Positions 1 to 10,296 of a stretch of 64,000 bases of DNA are shown here, one piece after another; positions within the stretch are counted from its first letter, which is position 1, and each line of letters opens with the position of its first letter. The stretch comes from Ischnura elegans (lineage: Eukaryota > Arthropoda > Insecta > Odonata > Coenagrionidae). Where the stretch lies: positions 136,288,972 to 136,352,971 of the forward strand of contig NC_060248.1 of assembly GCF_921293095.1 (NCBI RefSeq), given 5' to 3'. Below the pieces are notes generated by a model. That model was not told where the DNA came from. It made no database searches and was given only the letters and a program-made list of their open reading frames with translations. The position numbers and the translations under genes were made by a program.

Positions 1-2790
1 ATACTTCAATCTAAATAATTTATTCAAACTATAAGATTAATGCTATAATTATCTGGTACACCAACTTTTAAAAACCTTTCTCATGTCGTTCTCTTTTGTA
101 TAATTTTGCAGTAACTCTGAACAAAGCGTTTTCTGAGTATTAATCCTAGTGTTCGTTGGGTCTGCTCTCACAATATGGGCATGAAGTGAGAAGAAATTTG
201 GTGCAAGAAGAGCATATGGTACGACCACGCCAGTGGAGCAGAAAGTTACTGGAATGATCCTGAATAAGTGAGTGAAAAAAATAATTTATATTTACATTCA
301 AGTGAAATTGGAGTCTATACAGGGCCACCAATCCCCTCTTAGGCTCTGCGTCGTCAACTTTCACAAATCTGAAGACTGAATTCTCGAAAAACAGATGATT
401 CACCTCCTGTCCCGTAACTTTTCATTCTTATCTCAATAGCCCACTATTTCTCGCTGGCGACACTCTACACCCATAATTAGTGATATTTTTGGCAAAATTT
501 CACAGTGTTTGGCGATTATTCTCAAATTAGTGGGGACCGCTGAATACTTCAGCAGATATGAGGATAGGGAATAGGGTAACTCAATACGAGCATCCCCGCA
601 GAGGTTTCCCTCTTGGGAATTAAATTTATCCCTGATTTACGTCTATTTATGACTATTTCCCTTGCTAACTTTCGCCATTTCCCGCATTAGTACTTAGGTT
701 GGGGTTTCAATGTTGACATGGAATTACGCATCTATATCACATAAAGTCCCCTGACGACCACTCACTCATACAAATATTTGGGATGAACGAGACGAGATAC
801 GACAAAAAGTCTTATGAAGACCCCCTCTAAAATTGTCTGAAACCCCTGGAAAAATTGTGAAAACTATAAAGTTCCAATTATTTCCCCCCGGTAGCGAGCA
901 AAGCGAGTATCTTGTATATAATTGAGAAAAAAATCGAAATTTTGATTATATTCACTATAACACATATGCTCCGCCGATGCAATCCATGGAAGTAAGAAGC
1001 GACGATAAGACCGATTCTATTTCTTCCGTGACATTCAATTCTCAGCACATTTATGAGGAACCGTTGGAGCCCCCACCTCCAAACTCCTTCCTCAAGCCTA
1101 CCTCAACCGAGGACCTCAACTTTGAATGAATGGCCTTGTCTCCAACTAAAAATCCCCAGCCTCCGTTTCTTTCCAGCTGATTGCATTCGTTCAAAGTACA
1201 ATAGAGCGTCGCTATATAATCAGAATTGTACATGTACAGGGACCAATTCCACATTATCAAAAAGTTGGATACACATTAAACGTGAAAAAACATTCGGAAA
1301 AATTTGAAATCACTTTGGTTCTGTCGTTATATAATTATAGTTATTAAATAAAACCATTTTATATGAAATATTTACGCATTATTTCAATGAAGCATTCCTA
1401 TACATGTATGTATGTACGTTTTAGCCACTTCATCTTATGTTCCGCTAGATAAGAATCCGCAGTATAAACGGTCCAGTGTTTTGACATTCGGCTTAATAAT
1501 GATCTACTGTACTTCATTCCCCACAAATAATCTCATAAATTGGAATTAAAGTTTAAATACTAAATTATAAAGTGAGAAACCTCAAGCATATGCATCCCAG
1601 GCTTTCTATATTGTGACATACATTATGTTTATGTCAGGGATATAAATCAATAGTAGAAATTGCAATTTCGATTTTATTGCTTCCAGTTGCTTACTTTTGC
1701 GTACTTCCAGTTGCGTACTTTTCTTCACCTCGGAAATTAAAATATACCTTTCAACCATTTAAAAAATCAAGGAATCGAAAATTTAATTTTGAAAATTTAT
1801 TTGTAATGCGAAGATGTCGTTTTTCCTATAAAAAAAACGATGAAATTTACCCCATCAAATATTTTCACCGTGACGATATGAACAACAGTTAGTAAAATGA
1901 TACATGACGCGATCCTACAGAGCCTCGGCAGAATTTAATACAAATGTTTAAAATTTATCTTTTTTTGCGGCGACAATAGGTGATTTTTGTGTCCGGGATG
2001 TACTAATGCCTCACCGTGAAGGTTAAGAATTCTAAATACACCAAATGCGATTTATAAAGCCAATATACTTACTTCCTTTCTCACCCCTGTAAAAAATATA
2101 ATATTTACGAATAGTTTTAAAAGATGAAAATTATTGTTACTAGGTTGTTTCCTTGGATCTGGAGCCATTTCACTCTTTCTAGGTGAATGAATTCAAATTA
2201 TAAGATCCTTGTATCATTATTCCTCTTCTGTAACTCTCGTGGTGACACAATAAACTGCACAATGTAACTGCACAATCAACACAAGATGCTTCCACACGCA
2301 CACCATCCAACACACTTAAAACTATATCATTCACTGAACAAGTGATTTCCAAATTCAGATATTTTCGTACTGCACAAAAACCAATTCACTTCACAGTGCC
2401 TAACGAACGATTTTGTATTTTAGATGCACACAAATATAACTTCCTTCATGTTATTGGAAATTTGAAATAATTACTTCACAAGACGGAAAAGGCACACCAC
2501 TCGGAAATAAATTCCAACACTACCATCACATGGTTACCCAGCAACTAAAGTATTTTCTGAGTGGCTTCGCACCGATCCCAATTTTTTTCCACCCTCGACT
2601 CTGAACTGCGTCATGCTGAAGGCCTAAAGACTCGACCTCTTTCTACGGATAGTACAAGACGGCAGTTCACAACCTTTTTAGCCTCTGTTCAAGAAAGCAA
2701 ATACTGCCGGTTGAGCATGAGTAATGCGTCGTGTTAACCGCACGCGCAAATACTGGCGATTACTCATGAAGCTTTACACGTTGCACGCTG
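1..2790. other. AT-rich stretch with no recognisable gene
   Basis: I see no domain, retrotransposon or inverted-repeat structure here. Short open frames exist (for example an 85-codon one on the minus strand at 146-403), but none resembles a known family. The 2.2-2.8 kb part, next to a LINE fragment, is unassigned. Confidence 0.5.
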
Positions 2791-2801
2791 CCCCTACAGA
2801 A

Positions 2802-3152
2802 CTAACTTCTTTTTGACCGAGGGTGGGCTCGGATATTACTATTTTTTATCGATTGCTGTTGTTTAGTTATCCCTTCACGTTGGACGGAGATTTCTTCAAT
2901 CGATTCCTTAGTACATGGGATACCTAAATAAATTTTAGTATCGTCTGTAGTGAATAAAGTTTCGAAGTGGAAATTGAACGTGTTAGCTTTGTCAATGTTT
3001 TCGGTGACAAGTTTACTATATTTGTCAGATAACGAATCTACGGTTGAGGATATTCCCTGAAGCTCTCTCGGGTACGACCGAAAAGATTTCGGATTTTCTT
3101 CAAGTAATTCGCCGATTACTTTTTTCTTGAACTTTTGCCGTGTCGTTCGCAT
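2802..3152 (-). pseudogene. LINE fragment, linker between endonuclease and reverse transcriptase
   Basis: The 116-residue open frame resembles the region of CR1/Jockey-type LINE polyproteins that precedes the reverse transcriptase. It has the pattern 'KLVTENIDKANTFNFHFETLFT', split here as KLVTENIDKANTF and HFETLFT, followed by an acidic 'CTKESIEEI' stretch. In the family this segment links the endonuclease to the polymerase and has no catalytic residues. The flanking endonuclease and palm domains are not contiguous with it, so it is an isolated remnant. The next LINE piece, at 3.5 kb, is on the opposite strand. Clade assignment is uncertain. Confidence 0.55.
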
Positions 3153-3497
3153 TAATTTCTTGGTTGTTGAGCGTTTTTCAGCTTTACTTTCTTTTGCCTT
3201 AAACAGAATGCTTTGGTTGTATGTGCTCAGTTATTTTCAATTACTTTAAATTTATTACTTGAATCGTTCGCGTTTAGTGTTTTTCATCATCATCCAAAGT
3301 AACTTTCTTTGGAAATGGTTATAATTATTAGAAAGTCGTGATAAAATGAAAATTTTCGCTTACATTTCCACTGATTAAAATGTTCGTTGACCTGTCTATT
3401 GTTTCATGTTCCGTTGCATAACAATCTATTCTCGTTGTGCCGTATTCTTTATTTTTGTGACGTAACATTGTTCATATTTGGATATATTTTCACAGCG

Positions 3498-3835
3498 GTA
3501 CATTTCTTAAGGAGGTCGTGCAAATATCTCCATGTACGTACTGTAGATGGTGTAAACATAACGGCGACTGATGAGGAGAAGTATATAGGAGTTGCGACAG
3601 TTAAAGACTTATCGGGGGGAACACATATAAGAAATATTTGTGTCAGGGCCCTGAAGAAGCTGGGATTCGTCCAGCGTATAGTGGAAAGATTTTAGGATAA
3701 TATAGTAAAAGACAGGTGCTTTTTGCACTCGTCCGTCCACGCCTCGAATATGCATCGAATGTATGGGATCCATTGCAGGAGGACTTCATCCGTGAAATCA
3801 ATAATGTACAAAGGAACTTTTCCTCTGTACGATGC
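3498..3835 (+). pseudogene. CR1-like LINE fragment, end of the reverse transcriptase
   Basis: Two frames together encode the region after the polymerase palm of CR1-like LINEs. The first reads 'EEKYIGVATVKDLSGGTHI' and 'ALKKLGFVQR'. From about 3726 a different frame reads ALVRPRLEYASNVWDP and then 'EINNVQRN', matching the family pattern LVRPxLEYAxxVWDP...xIExVQR. The change of frame shows at least one indel. The fragment starts and stops without the rest of the element, so it is a dead remnant. Confidence 0.7.
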
Positions 3836-4253
3836 ATGACTTTAATATATGCTCTTACAAAAAATCTTATATATGTATAATGATAACGCTTGTCTCAAAC
3901 TCGTGGTTTTGTAGAAGTACCGTAAAATGATTCGAAAGTAAGGAAGAGCCTAAGGAGGGGTTACCCTATAACATGCATATTTTGAGGTATTTATTGTATT
4001 TTTTGTACGCGTAACGACACGGTGGGTACGCCCATGAGTGAAATCCTCCCGTATGCCGCAACTGATAAAATTAGGGATCAAATGCTACTCTCCTTCTTTG
4101 GGCCACTTGCTATAATACATGACGCATTTACTATGCATAAACTCTTCTCGGGATACCGCGCGGGTAAGATTGTGTAAGAGCGCCGACCTTTCGGGTCATC
4201 TCATTCCAGCTCGAGAGTATAAGGAATCATATTATTGACCATGAGGAATCATA

Positions 4254-4335
4254 ATATTGGAACATTTTATTTTCAGTTCGATAATGGGTCTAGTAGATAG
4301 CCAAAATCTGTTAGCAAAAGAACAGCATGGATTTA
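4254..4335 (+). pseudogene. short LINE reverse-transcriptase fragment
   Basis: A 27-residue piece reads 'IMGLVDSQNLLAKEQHGFR', the segment of LINE polymerases just before the first catalytic aspartate motif (typically ...LxxxxQHGFRxGxS). Similarity stops after the arginine. The surrounding 3.84-4.25 kb shows nothing recognisable. Confidence 0.5.
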
Positions 4336-4639
4336 GAGTGGCGATGACAGTCCTTGATAATGACCTGGCGGTCGAAACGCGTCATTCTTTCAATGATAAA
4401 CCTGTGGAAAAAATCCATCCCTCTGTTCTTTCAATAGTATTACTCCAAACTGTCATAAAATATTACGCATGATGACAAAATATACGTGACTCTTCCGGAA
4501 AAGGCAAAACTTGACAACGGTTAGTTATTGTTACAACAATCCATGCAAGATTAGGACAATAGAAAAAATAAAATATTCAATGAGCAATTCAATTCAAGGA
4601 CCTAGCGAGTAACGCCGCGCCATTAATTTTATTCATCAA

Positions 4640-4995
4640 CATAATACCCTGCGAGCCAACTCAGGGTTTTTTTTGGCAGGGTGGCCATCCGAGTTTATCT
4701 AAGAGGTCAGTTACACTAACAAGACTATCGTAACGACTTTTCACGTACCTACCTGGCAGCTCTTCTTTGCACGCGTTCTAACTCTGTTATTAAGTCTTTT
4801 CCATGAGGGTCCCGAACACTGGTAGCGTATTCTAAATGGGGTCTAACGAGGGATAAGTAAGTAGCTAATTTCTCTCACATTGTCGTCGCACACTCCTAAT
4901 ATTCTTTTAGCAAAACCCATTTTACGATTAGCTTGACCTGTATTTTCCCGAATATGTTTATTCCACGAAAGATCCTAATTGAGTTTAACTCCTAG
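4640..4995 (-). pseudogene. CR1-like LINE fragment, C-terminal reverse-transcriptase region
   Basis: Read on the minus strand this encodes the same region as the fragment at 3.5 kb: a 'LSWNKHIRENTGQANRKMGF' stretch, then SLVRPHLEYATSVRDPHGKD, then 'ITELERVQRRAARY'. There are stops and substitutions (for example R replacing W in VWDP). It closely resembles the plus-strand piece at 6.36-6.6 kb, so the two are inverted copies of one family. No endonuclease or YADD motif is attached. Confidence 0.65.
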
Positions 4996-5004
4996 ATATT
5001 TCAT

Positions 5005-5578
5005 TCATTCAACTGTCTATATTTATGTAATTTTTGGTTTTTTCCCGGTGAACAATTGCAGTGAAGTTTTCTCGGGTTTCACACCGGGTCAGGTCCTCCA
5101 TTTCTCCTTCCAACGTTTCGATGAGCAACTCGCCCATCGTCTTCAGGGATTCAGGAATCCAATACCAATTCCTCAAAATCTCGGGGTATATATACATAAT
5201 TCTGAAGTTGAGGGCGGTTCAGCGTCTCCTGATTGGCTGCCAGTCCCCTCGTATTTTTAGGAGGTGGTCCCATGTATGTATGGCTTAAATTATAGCCGCA
5301 GTCTCTGTTGATGTTATTTCTGTTTTTCCGAATCTGAATGGATTCTTTTACTACGCGGTCCCAGTATCCATGAGATCGAGAGAGCAGCTTCGCTTCTTCC
5401 CAGTGAATCATATGATTCTCCAGGATGCTGTGCTCAGCCACTGCCGATTTTTCCAGCTGTCCTAATCTAAGGGTCTGCGATGCTCTTTCAATCTCGTCTC
5501 AATAGTGCGGCCCGTCTCTCCAATGTAGGATTTTCCGTATTCACATGGTATTGCCATACCGCAGATCATTTACCTTGA
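5005..5578 (-). pseudogene. Penelope-like element fragment with GIY-YIG endonuclease
   Basis: The minus strand encodes the C-terminal GIY-YIG nuclease typical of Penelope-like retroelements. From about 5560 downward it reads 'CEYGKSYIGETGRTIETRL' with the family's KEHRR, then after a frameshift near 5460 'EKSAVAEHSILENHMIHW' and 'LLSRSHGYWDRVVKESI'. Next come NRDCGYNLSHTYMG and an untranslated-like tail. In this family the nuclease makes the nick that primes reverse transcription. The upstream reverse transcriptase is absent and the frame is broken, so this is a 5'-truncated dead copy. Confidence 0.75.
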
Positions 5579-5579
5579 A

Positions 5580-6045
5580 CAGCCCCAACATAATGCTATT
5601 GACTCACTAGACTAGAATGCTATTGGGTTACTCCGCATTTACCCACACCTAATTTTTCTTGGTTTCAAAAATGCAATTCATAAAGTACTCTACGGATTGT
5701 TAATAATGAAACTGACCTTTATGACTATGTCATTTTTTGGATAATATAACTTTTAAGCGTTCCCGTGCAAATAGCAATATTTAGACGGCGCAGTCTCCGA
5801 CGAGGTTAGATTAACGAACTGTTTAAGCCCTACCCTAACAAGATAAGGATTTTCAAGAAGAGGTGTAGAGGATTAATATTGGAAAATTAATATCACTGAA
5901 TTTTAAATATTCACTTTTCTAGTTTCATTTTGGTAATGTATTTCTCATTTGCAATATTTTTGTTTTTCTTTTATTTTTTGTATAAACTGTTACCACCTGG
6001 CAAATAGCCAACTAGTAACTTGTACAATATAATAATAATAACTTC
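5580..6045. other. unassigned AT-rich spacer
   Basis: There is no recognisable coding or repeat structure between the Penelope-like fragment and the next LINE fragment. Confidence 0.4.
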
Positions 6046-6049
6046 TGGC

Positions 6050-6810
6050 GTCCATCAGGGCAGTGTCATTTACCTAATCAATCCTCTTACTTCTCCATAT
6101 CAACGGTATTGGTGAAATAGTAGCCAGTAAACCTCGATTATTTGCAGACGATGCTGCAGTTTACATGGAAATCCGTTGCAGTAAAGATAGGGGTTAATTC
6201 ACGAACATCCTTCTTGCAGTACAAGAATGTTGCGATGCGTGGCGGTTAGAGTTGAATTTGAAAAAATGTGCAGTAATGAATTTATGAAAAAAAAACCTAC
6301 CCGCAACTGAGGTATTTCATTCAAGGCACTAAATTTAAGACTACGTGAAGATGATGGAGTTAGACTCAATAATGATATATCGTGAAATAAACATATTCGG
6401 GAAATATCAGGTCAAGCTAATCGTAAATTAGGTTTTTATAAGAATACTAGGAAAGTGTGACGAAAATAAGAGAGAAATTAGCTACTTCTCCCTTGTTAGA
6501 CCCCATTTTGAATACAGTACCAATGTTGTGACCCTCATAAAATAGGCTCAAAAACAGAGTTAGAACGCGCACAGAGAGGAGCTGCCAGGTACATGAAAAT
6601 TTGTTAAGATATTCTTGTTACTGTAATTGACCTCTTGGAACAAATCGAAAGGAATCTCTGCCAGATTATTTAAATCCAAGAGCAATTTATTTTCAAACAA
6701 ATGTAGCCATACCTCACTTACGTGCTGCATGTTGGTGATTGATCACCCCCTGCCAAACACCTCTGTAGGTGGTTTGCAGACTAATATAGGTATGGTGGTA
6801 AATATTGGCT
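6050..6810 (+). pseudogene. CR1-like LINE, 3' half of the reverse transcriptase with 3' tail
   Basis: Several frames together encode the polymerase palm and C-terminus of a CR1-like LINE: SGVHQGSVI, then 'KPRLFADDAAVYMEI' holding the catalytic FADD, then 'WRLELNLKKCAVMN'. After that come 'ISWNKHIREISGQANRKLGF' and 'FSLVRPHFEYSTNV'. The end reads 'VIDHPLPNTSVGG', a tail also seen in other CR1-like copies. Multiple stops and frame changes show it is inactive. The stretch at 6.36-6.6 kb is the inverted sibling of 4640-4995. Confidence 0.75.
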
Positions 6811-7159
6811 TCATTCTGTTTTCTCTCTAGGCCATAGGAGAGCCTCGATAATAGCGTCAATGTTAGACACCTTCTTTTATTAATTAATTCAGATATATAA
6901 TGGCTTATTTAAGCCTCTATTACAGTAGAATATCTTTGCTATCTACCATGCGATTTCTTTAGATACGGGAAGGGGCTACTGCGCTTAAGTCTCAGCTGAA
7001 TATCCTTTCACCAATACATACTAAAGACACAACATTTTTTTGGAATTGAGCACTGTGCTGAGATATTGAAACAAATGAATGCCCACGTATATTTTGTTAT
7101 TATAATTAAAGCAACATTTTATGACCGTGTGGTATACATATTGCGCTTATCAAACACGC

Positions 7160-7345
7160 TGAATGTTGGAGATTGATCACCCCGTGCTAAGCACCCTGGA
7201 GGTAGCTCGCAGGGTATTATGTAGATATAGATTGCATGCTTTTATTTTTCCGTGTTCCATGGGGAGCTCGCTTAAGGGATCCTGGTCATTGGTCACCCCC
7301 TGCCATACACCCTAGAAGTGGCTCGCATGAAGTTATGCAGATGTA
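7160..7345 (+). repeat. two more copies of the CR1-like LINE 3' tail
   Basis: The motif GATTGATCACCCC (or GGTCACCCCCTGCC), a gap, then CACCCTGGAGGTAGCTCGCA and a TATTATGTAGATATAG-like end occurs at about 7167-7230 and 7280-7345. It is the same tail that ends the LINE at 6.74-6.80 kb, so three 3' ends sit within 600 bp. Confidence 0.6.
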
Positions 7346-7975
7346 TAGTCTTCTGGATACACTCATACACGTGAACGAGCTCAAAAGTGGAGTGGAGGTA
7401 GAAAGAGGATTTTTTTCTTTACCCCTACCCTCAAAAAATTTTGGCGTCGCCAACTCTCTGGAGGCAATCGGCGTTATGCCCCGTTCACATTACCATTAAT
7501 CTCAACCAGCGTAAGATGACGTCAGAACTAGCGTGCGTTCACACCCAACCATGGTTAGACACTGGCGACATCTGATGAGTGGTAAAGTAAGTGCAAGTGA
7601 AAAATGAATCTACGAGAGCGAATAACCTGTTGGAAGGAAATGCACAGGGGAAAGTTCTTGTGTTAATTGCAATGATTTTCAACGATGTGCATATTATGAG
7701 CTACTTATGAATTAAAAATTGCATTCCAGCGTCGACAATCATTGTTCCTAGCTACGTAGAAGGTAGCTTTGAACGTAGGTTTTCGCAGCGAGGGGCATCG
7801 TTGATAATGGCTTCCGGGTGCAGCTGCGTGTTGCGCTTTGTCGTGCAAGCTTTCGCGACCGTTGCAGGACGCATCATCAGGCGATGAATGAAATTACGGA
7901 AATCGGTGGTCAATTAATATACTCGTCCACCTCCCCCATCCACCGGAGTAGTGGGGGAGGGGGGCGGAGTTGACG

Positions 7976-8212
7976 TCAGCAGAACTCTAACCCCTGTCCT
8001 TGAGCGACGAGCGGACACTTCTTGTCTAGCGAATAACCTTGTTGGTAACATATTCGTCGTCTTCTCTTTCGGAAAATCGTTTTCCACGTCTGGCTGAGTT
8101 TAACGCCGTCCACTCTGTTGAAATTTTGGGGGCATTTTTCAATTTCAATAGCCTCCCGAATTAGTCGTCGATGATAAATTTTTTCTTGGGCTAACACCTG
8201 CGTCTCGTCGAT
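7976..8212 (-). pseudogene. Penelope-like GIY-YIG fragment, C-terminal part
   Basis: The minus strand reads IDETQVLAQEKIYHRRLIRE, then 'AIEIEKCPQNFNRVDG' and 'KLSQTWKTIF'. This is the end of the GIY-YIG nuclease of a Penelope-like element. The directly preceding part of the same protein lies next to it on the opposite strand (8213-8297), so a local inversion has split the gene. Confidence 0.65.
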
Positions 8213-8297
8213 TAAAATTCATCATCGACATCGTGACACGGAGAAATCGGCGATAGCGGAGCATGCCTACTCAGAAGATGGACATCGAATTTTAACA
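8213..8297 (+). pseudogene. Penelope-like GIY-YIG fragment, upstream part
   Basis: The plus strand reads 'EKSAIAEHAYSEDGHRI', the segment that in Penelope-like proteins immediately precedes the piece encoded on the minus strand at 7976-8212. The two pieces abut head-to-head near 8212. Confidence 0.6.
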
Positions 8298-8299
8298 AA

Positions 8300-9645
8300 T
8301 GTGTTGACAAATCATTGATGTATGTGAAGAAAATCGAGGACCTAATCTTGAGACTTGAGCCTCAATTGAGACACACTTGTGATTTGGGATGGAGATACAC
8401 TTTTCGCTGCATTACATTCTTAGCAATTATTGTTTTCTGATTTTGACAAAGGACATGATCCAATCTGATGATATACCGTAAATTAAAACTCTTTTACCTC
8501 TTCTTCAAATTTGGACGAATAACTTGCAGAAATGTGACATGAAATAAGAGAGAGAACGTGGTATTTTTTGCGATATGTAGTATCACCCGACGTTTCTAAA
8601 TTTATTTTCTATAGTTATATCTGACTGCCGTTTACCGTTTTAGCCTGATATTTTATATTGATATGGGAAGAACTTTAGTTATAGGATGAACATAAGTGAT
8701 CTTTTTCAAACTGGGACAAAGAACTCTTACCAAAACATTAAAATCATTGTGACCTTCGGATTTTTATTATGGTAGTTTCGCACATTTTACTTAATTCTAG
8801 CAAAATATTTATGTAGATTAATCAATATGTCCGTAACAATACAATACGAGCTAATAGCTAATTCACTACGAACTATATAGTATATCGCATAACTTAAATC
8901 AGGTTTAAAATCTCATAATATACAACAAATTACGGAAGGAATCAATAACACTTTCCTTGGAATTAATTCTGACGAATATAATTCAACAATAACGGACGTC
9001 TCCTCTTCGAATGCTTTATTTTCTCTTTTCTTTCCTCCTATCCCACTTCGTTGCTGCTTCGCCTTCTTCTTTTTCTAACCAGCTTTTAACCAACTTGCGT
9101 TCACACACGCATGAACTACCGCCAACCATGGTCGGAAAACGGTGGTCAGAATCCCATCCACGGTTAACGGGAACTTGCGTTCACACCTCGTTTTGTAACC
9201 ATGGTCGGAGCTAACCGGCGTAAAAAGAACGTAATGAGAACGGGGCATTAGTTTGATCACTTTTCATAAAATCCTTATTTCTCATCGTAGAACCTCGATC
9301 AAAAGAAGCTTTTAATCGCTCAACCGCGAGGAATATGATAGGTGTACTTATTTACCTCCAAGTATTGGAATTAGCAAAGTAAAAAATATACTACGACAGG
9401 TCATATCGGTAGGGGTGGGCTCCTGCTGTAACGGCCGTCTCCCGAGGACCCGGAATATCTCGGGGAAGGGTTTGGAAAAGGGTCGCGCTCGGGAATTGTT
9501 TGGTCCAATATACCTGGCTGGATCTTGGCCCCACCAAACTACCACTCATAACCCTTTTCCATCCCTGGGCGCGAGGACATATTATTATCAAGGTGCAGGT
9601 CCCTAAAAAAATTGGCGATGCAGACAATCTAGTCGGCGTTTCCTC
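8300..9645. other. unassigned region between Penelope-like and hAT remnants
   Basis: Apart from the inverted end at about 9160-9248 and a GC-richer patch at 9.41-9.61 kb, I see no gene or repeat structure here. Confidence 0.4.
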
Positions 9646-9867
9646 CTTCTAGGACAGGGGTCGGCAACCTTTTGAGTCGGAAGAGCCAAAAATTACAATT
9701 TACAAAATTTCAAAGTTTTAAAGAGCCACAAACATTTTTCTTGCCAACAATAAATAGCACTCGCATAAATATTTTTTTTGATAAAAAAACGAATCTATTT
9801 ATTCATAAGAAAAATATCTATTTATTCTTATATAAGTAGTGTTTTTTACAAGAAATTAGGTAATATA

Positions 9868-10110
9868 TCAGGTGTGTGTAAAAGTCTTTACCGGATTTTT
9901 CGCAAAATAAAACACGTTATTTCAAGTATTTCCTTAAAATTTATTTAATCAAAGTATTGACCATTCAATTCTATACATCTTACCATCTCTGAAGTAATTT
10001 ATGGATAAAATTCTAAAAGAATTGTAACTCCTGTTAGTTAAACCATTAATTAACCCATTCTTTAACTTCTTTGATATTGGAAAAGTGCTGCTCTGCAAGC
10101 ACATGTCCTA
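9868..10110 (-). pseudogene. mariner/Tc1 transposase 3' remnant
   Basis: The minus strand encodes a broken version of the mariner transposase C-terminus: a 'KEWVN' stretch, then 'CIELNGQYFD', matching the family pattern xxLPERWxKCIxxxGQYFE. After the coding end come 'CAGGTGTGTGTAAAAGTC' and TTTACC (about 9871-9892), similar to a mariner terminal inverted repeat. The 5' half and the other terminus are missing. It lies between the hAT right terminus and the hAT C-terminal coding piece, so it probably inserted into the hAT untranslated region. Confidence 0.5.
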
Positions 10111-10206
10111 TCGATGTGAAAATAAAAACAAACAATAACATACATTTCAAAAATTTAAACTTTATTAAACAATGTAACTTGTGCTTAAAAATAAAAACAA
10201 ACAAAT

Positions 10207-10296
10207 TCAATGGGAGTGTTGGCTTTGCATGGTTTTAGAAAGTTCGGATAAATTTGGCTCATAACTTGTTGTTTTAAGTTTCATACACGACTCCAA
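10207..10296 (-). pseudogene. hAT transposase, extreme C-terminus (split by insertion)
   Basis: Read on the minus strand, this encodes LESCMKLKTTSYEPNLSELS and a short tail ending in stop at 10207. It is the end of the hAT dimerisation region and continues the transposase ending at 12290. The two parts are separated by an element with its own inverted repeats. If that insert and one copy of its 2-bp duplication are ignored, the reading frame runs straight through. Confidence 0.8.

Larger units (their letters stand above)
7476..9248. repeat. possible inverted-repeat element flanking a Penelope-like remnant
   Basis: ATGCCCCGTTCACATTAC at 7476 is matched inverted by GTAATGAGAACGGGGCAT ending at 9248. 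Both ends carry ACCATGGTT and GCGTTCACAC motifs a little inside. The interior holds a Penelope-like fragment and about 700 bp of AT-rich sequence without a transposase. It may be a MITE-like element or two solo ends. Confidence 0.35.
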
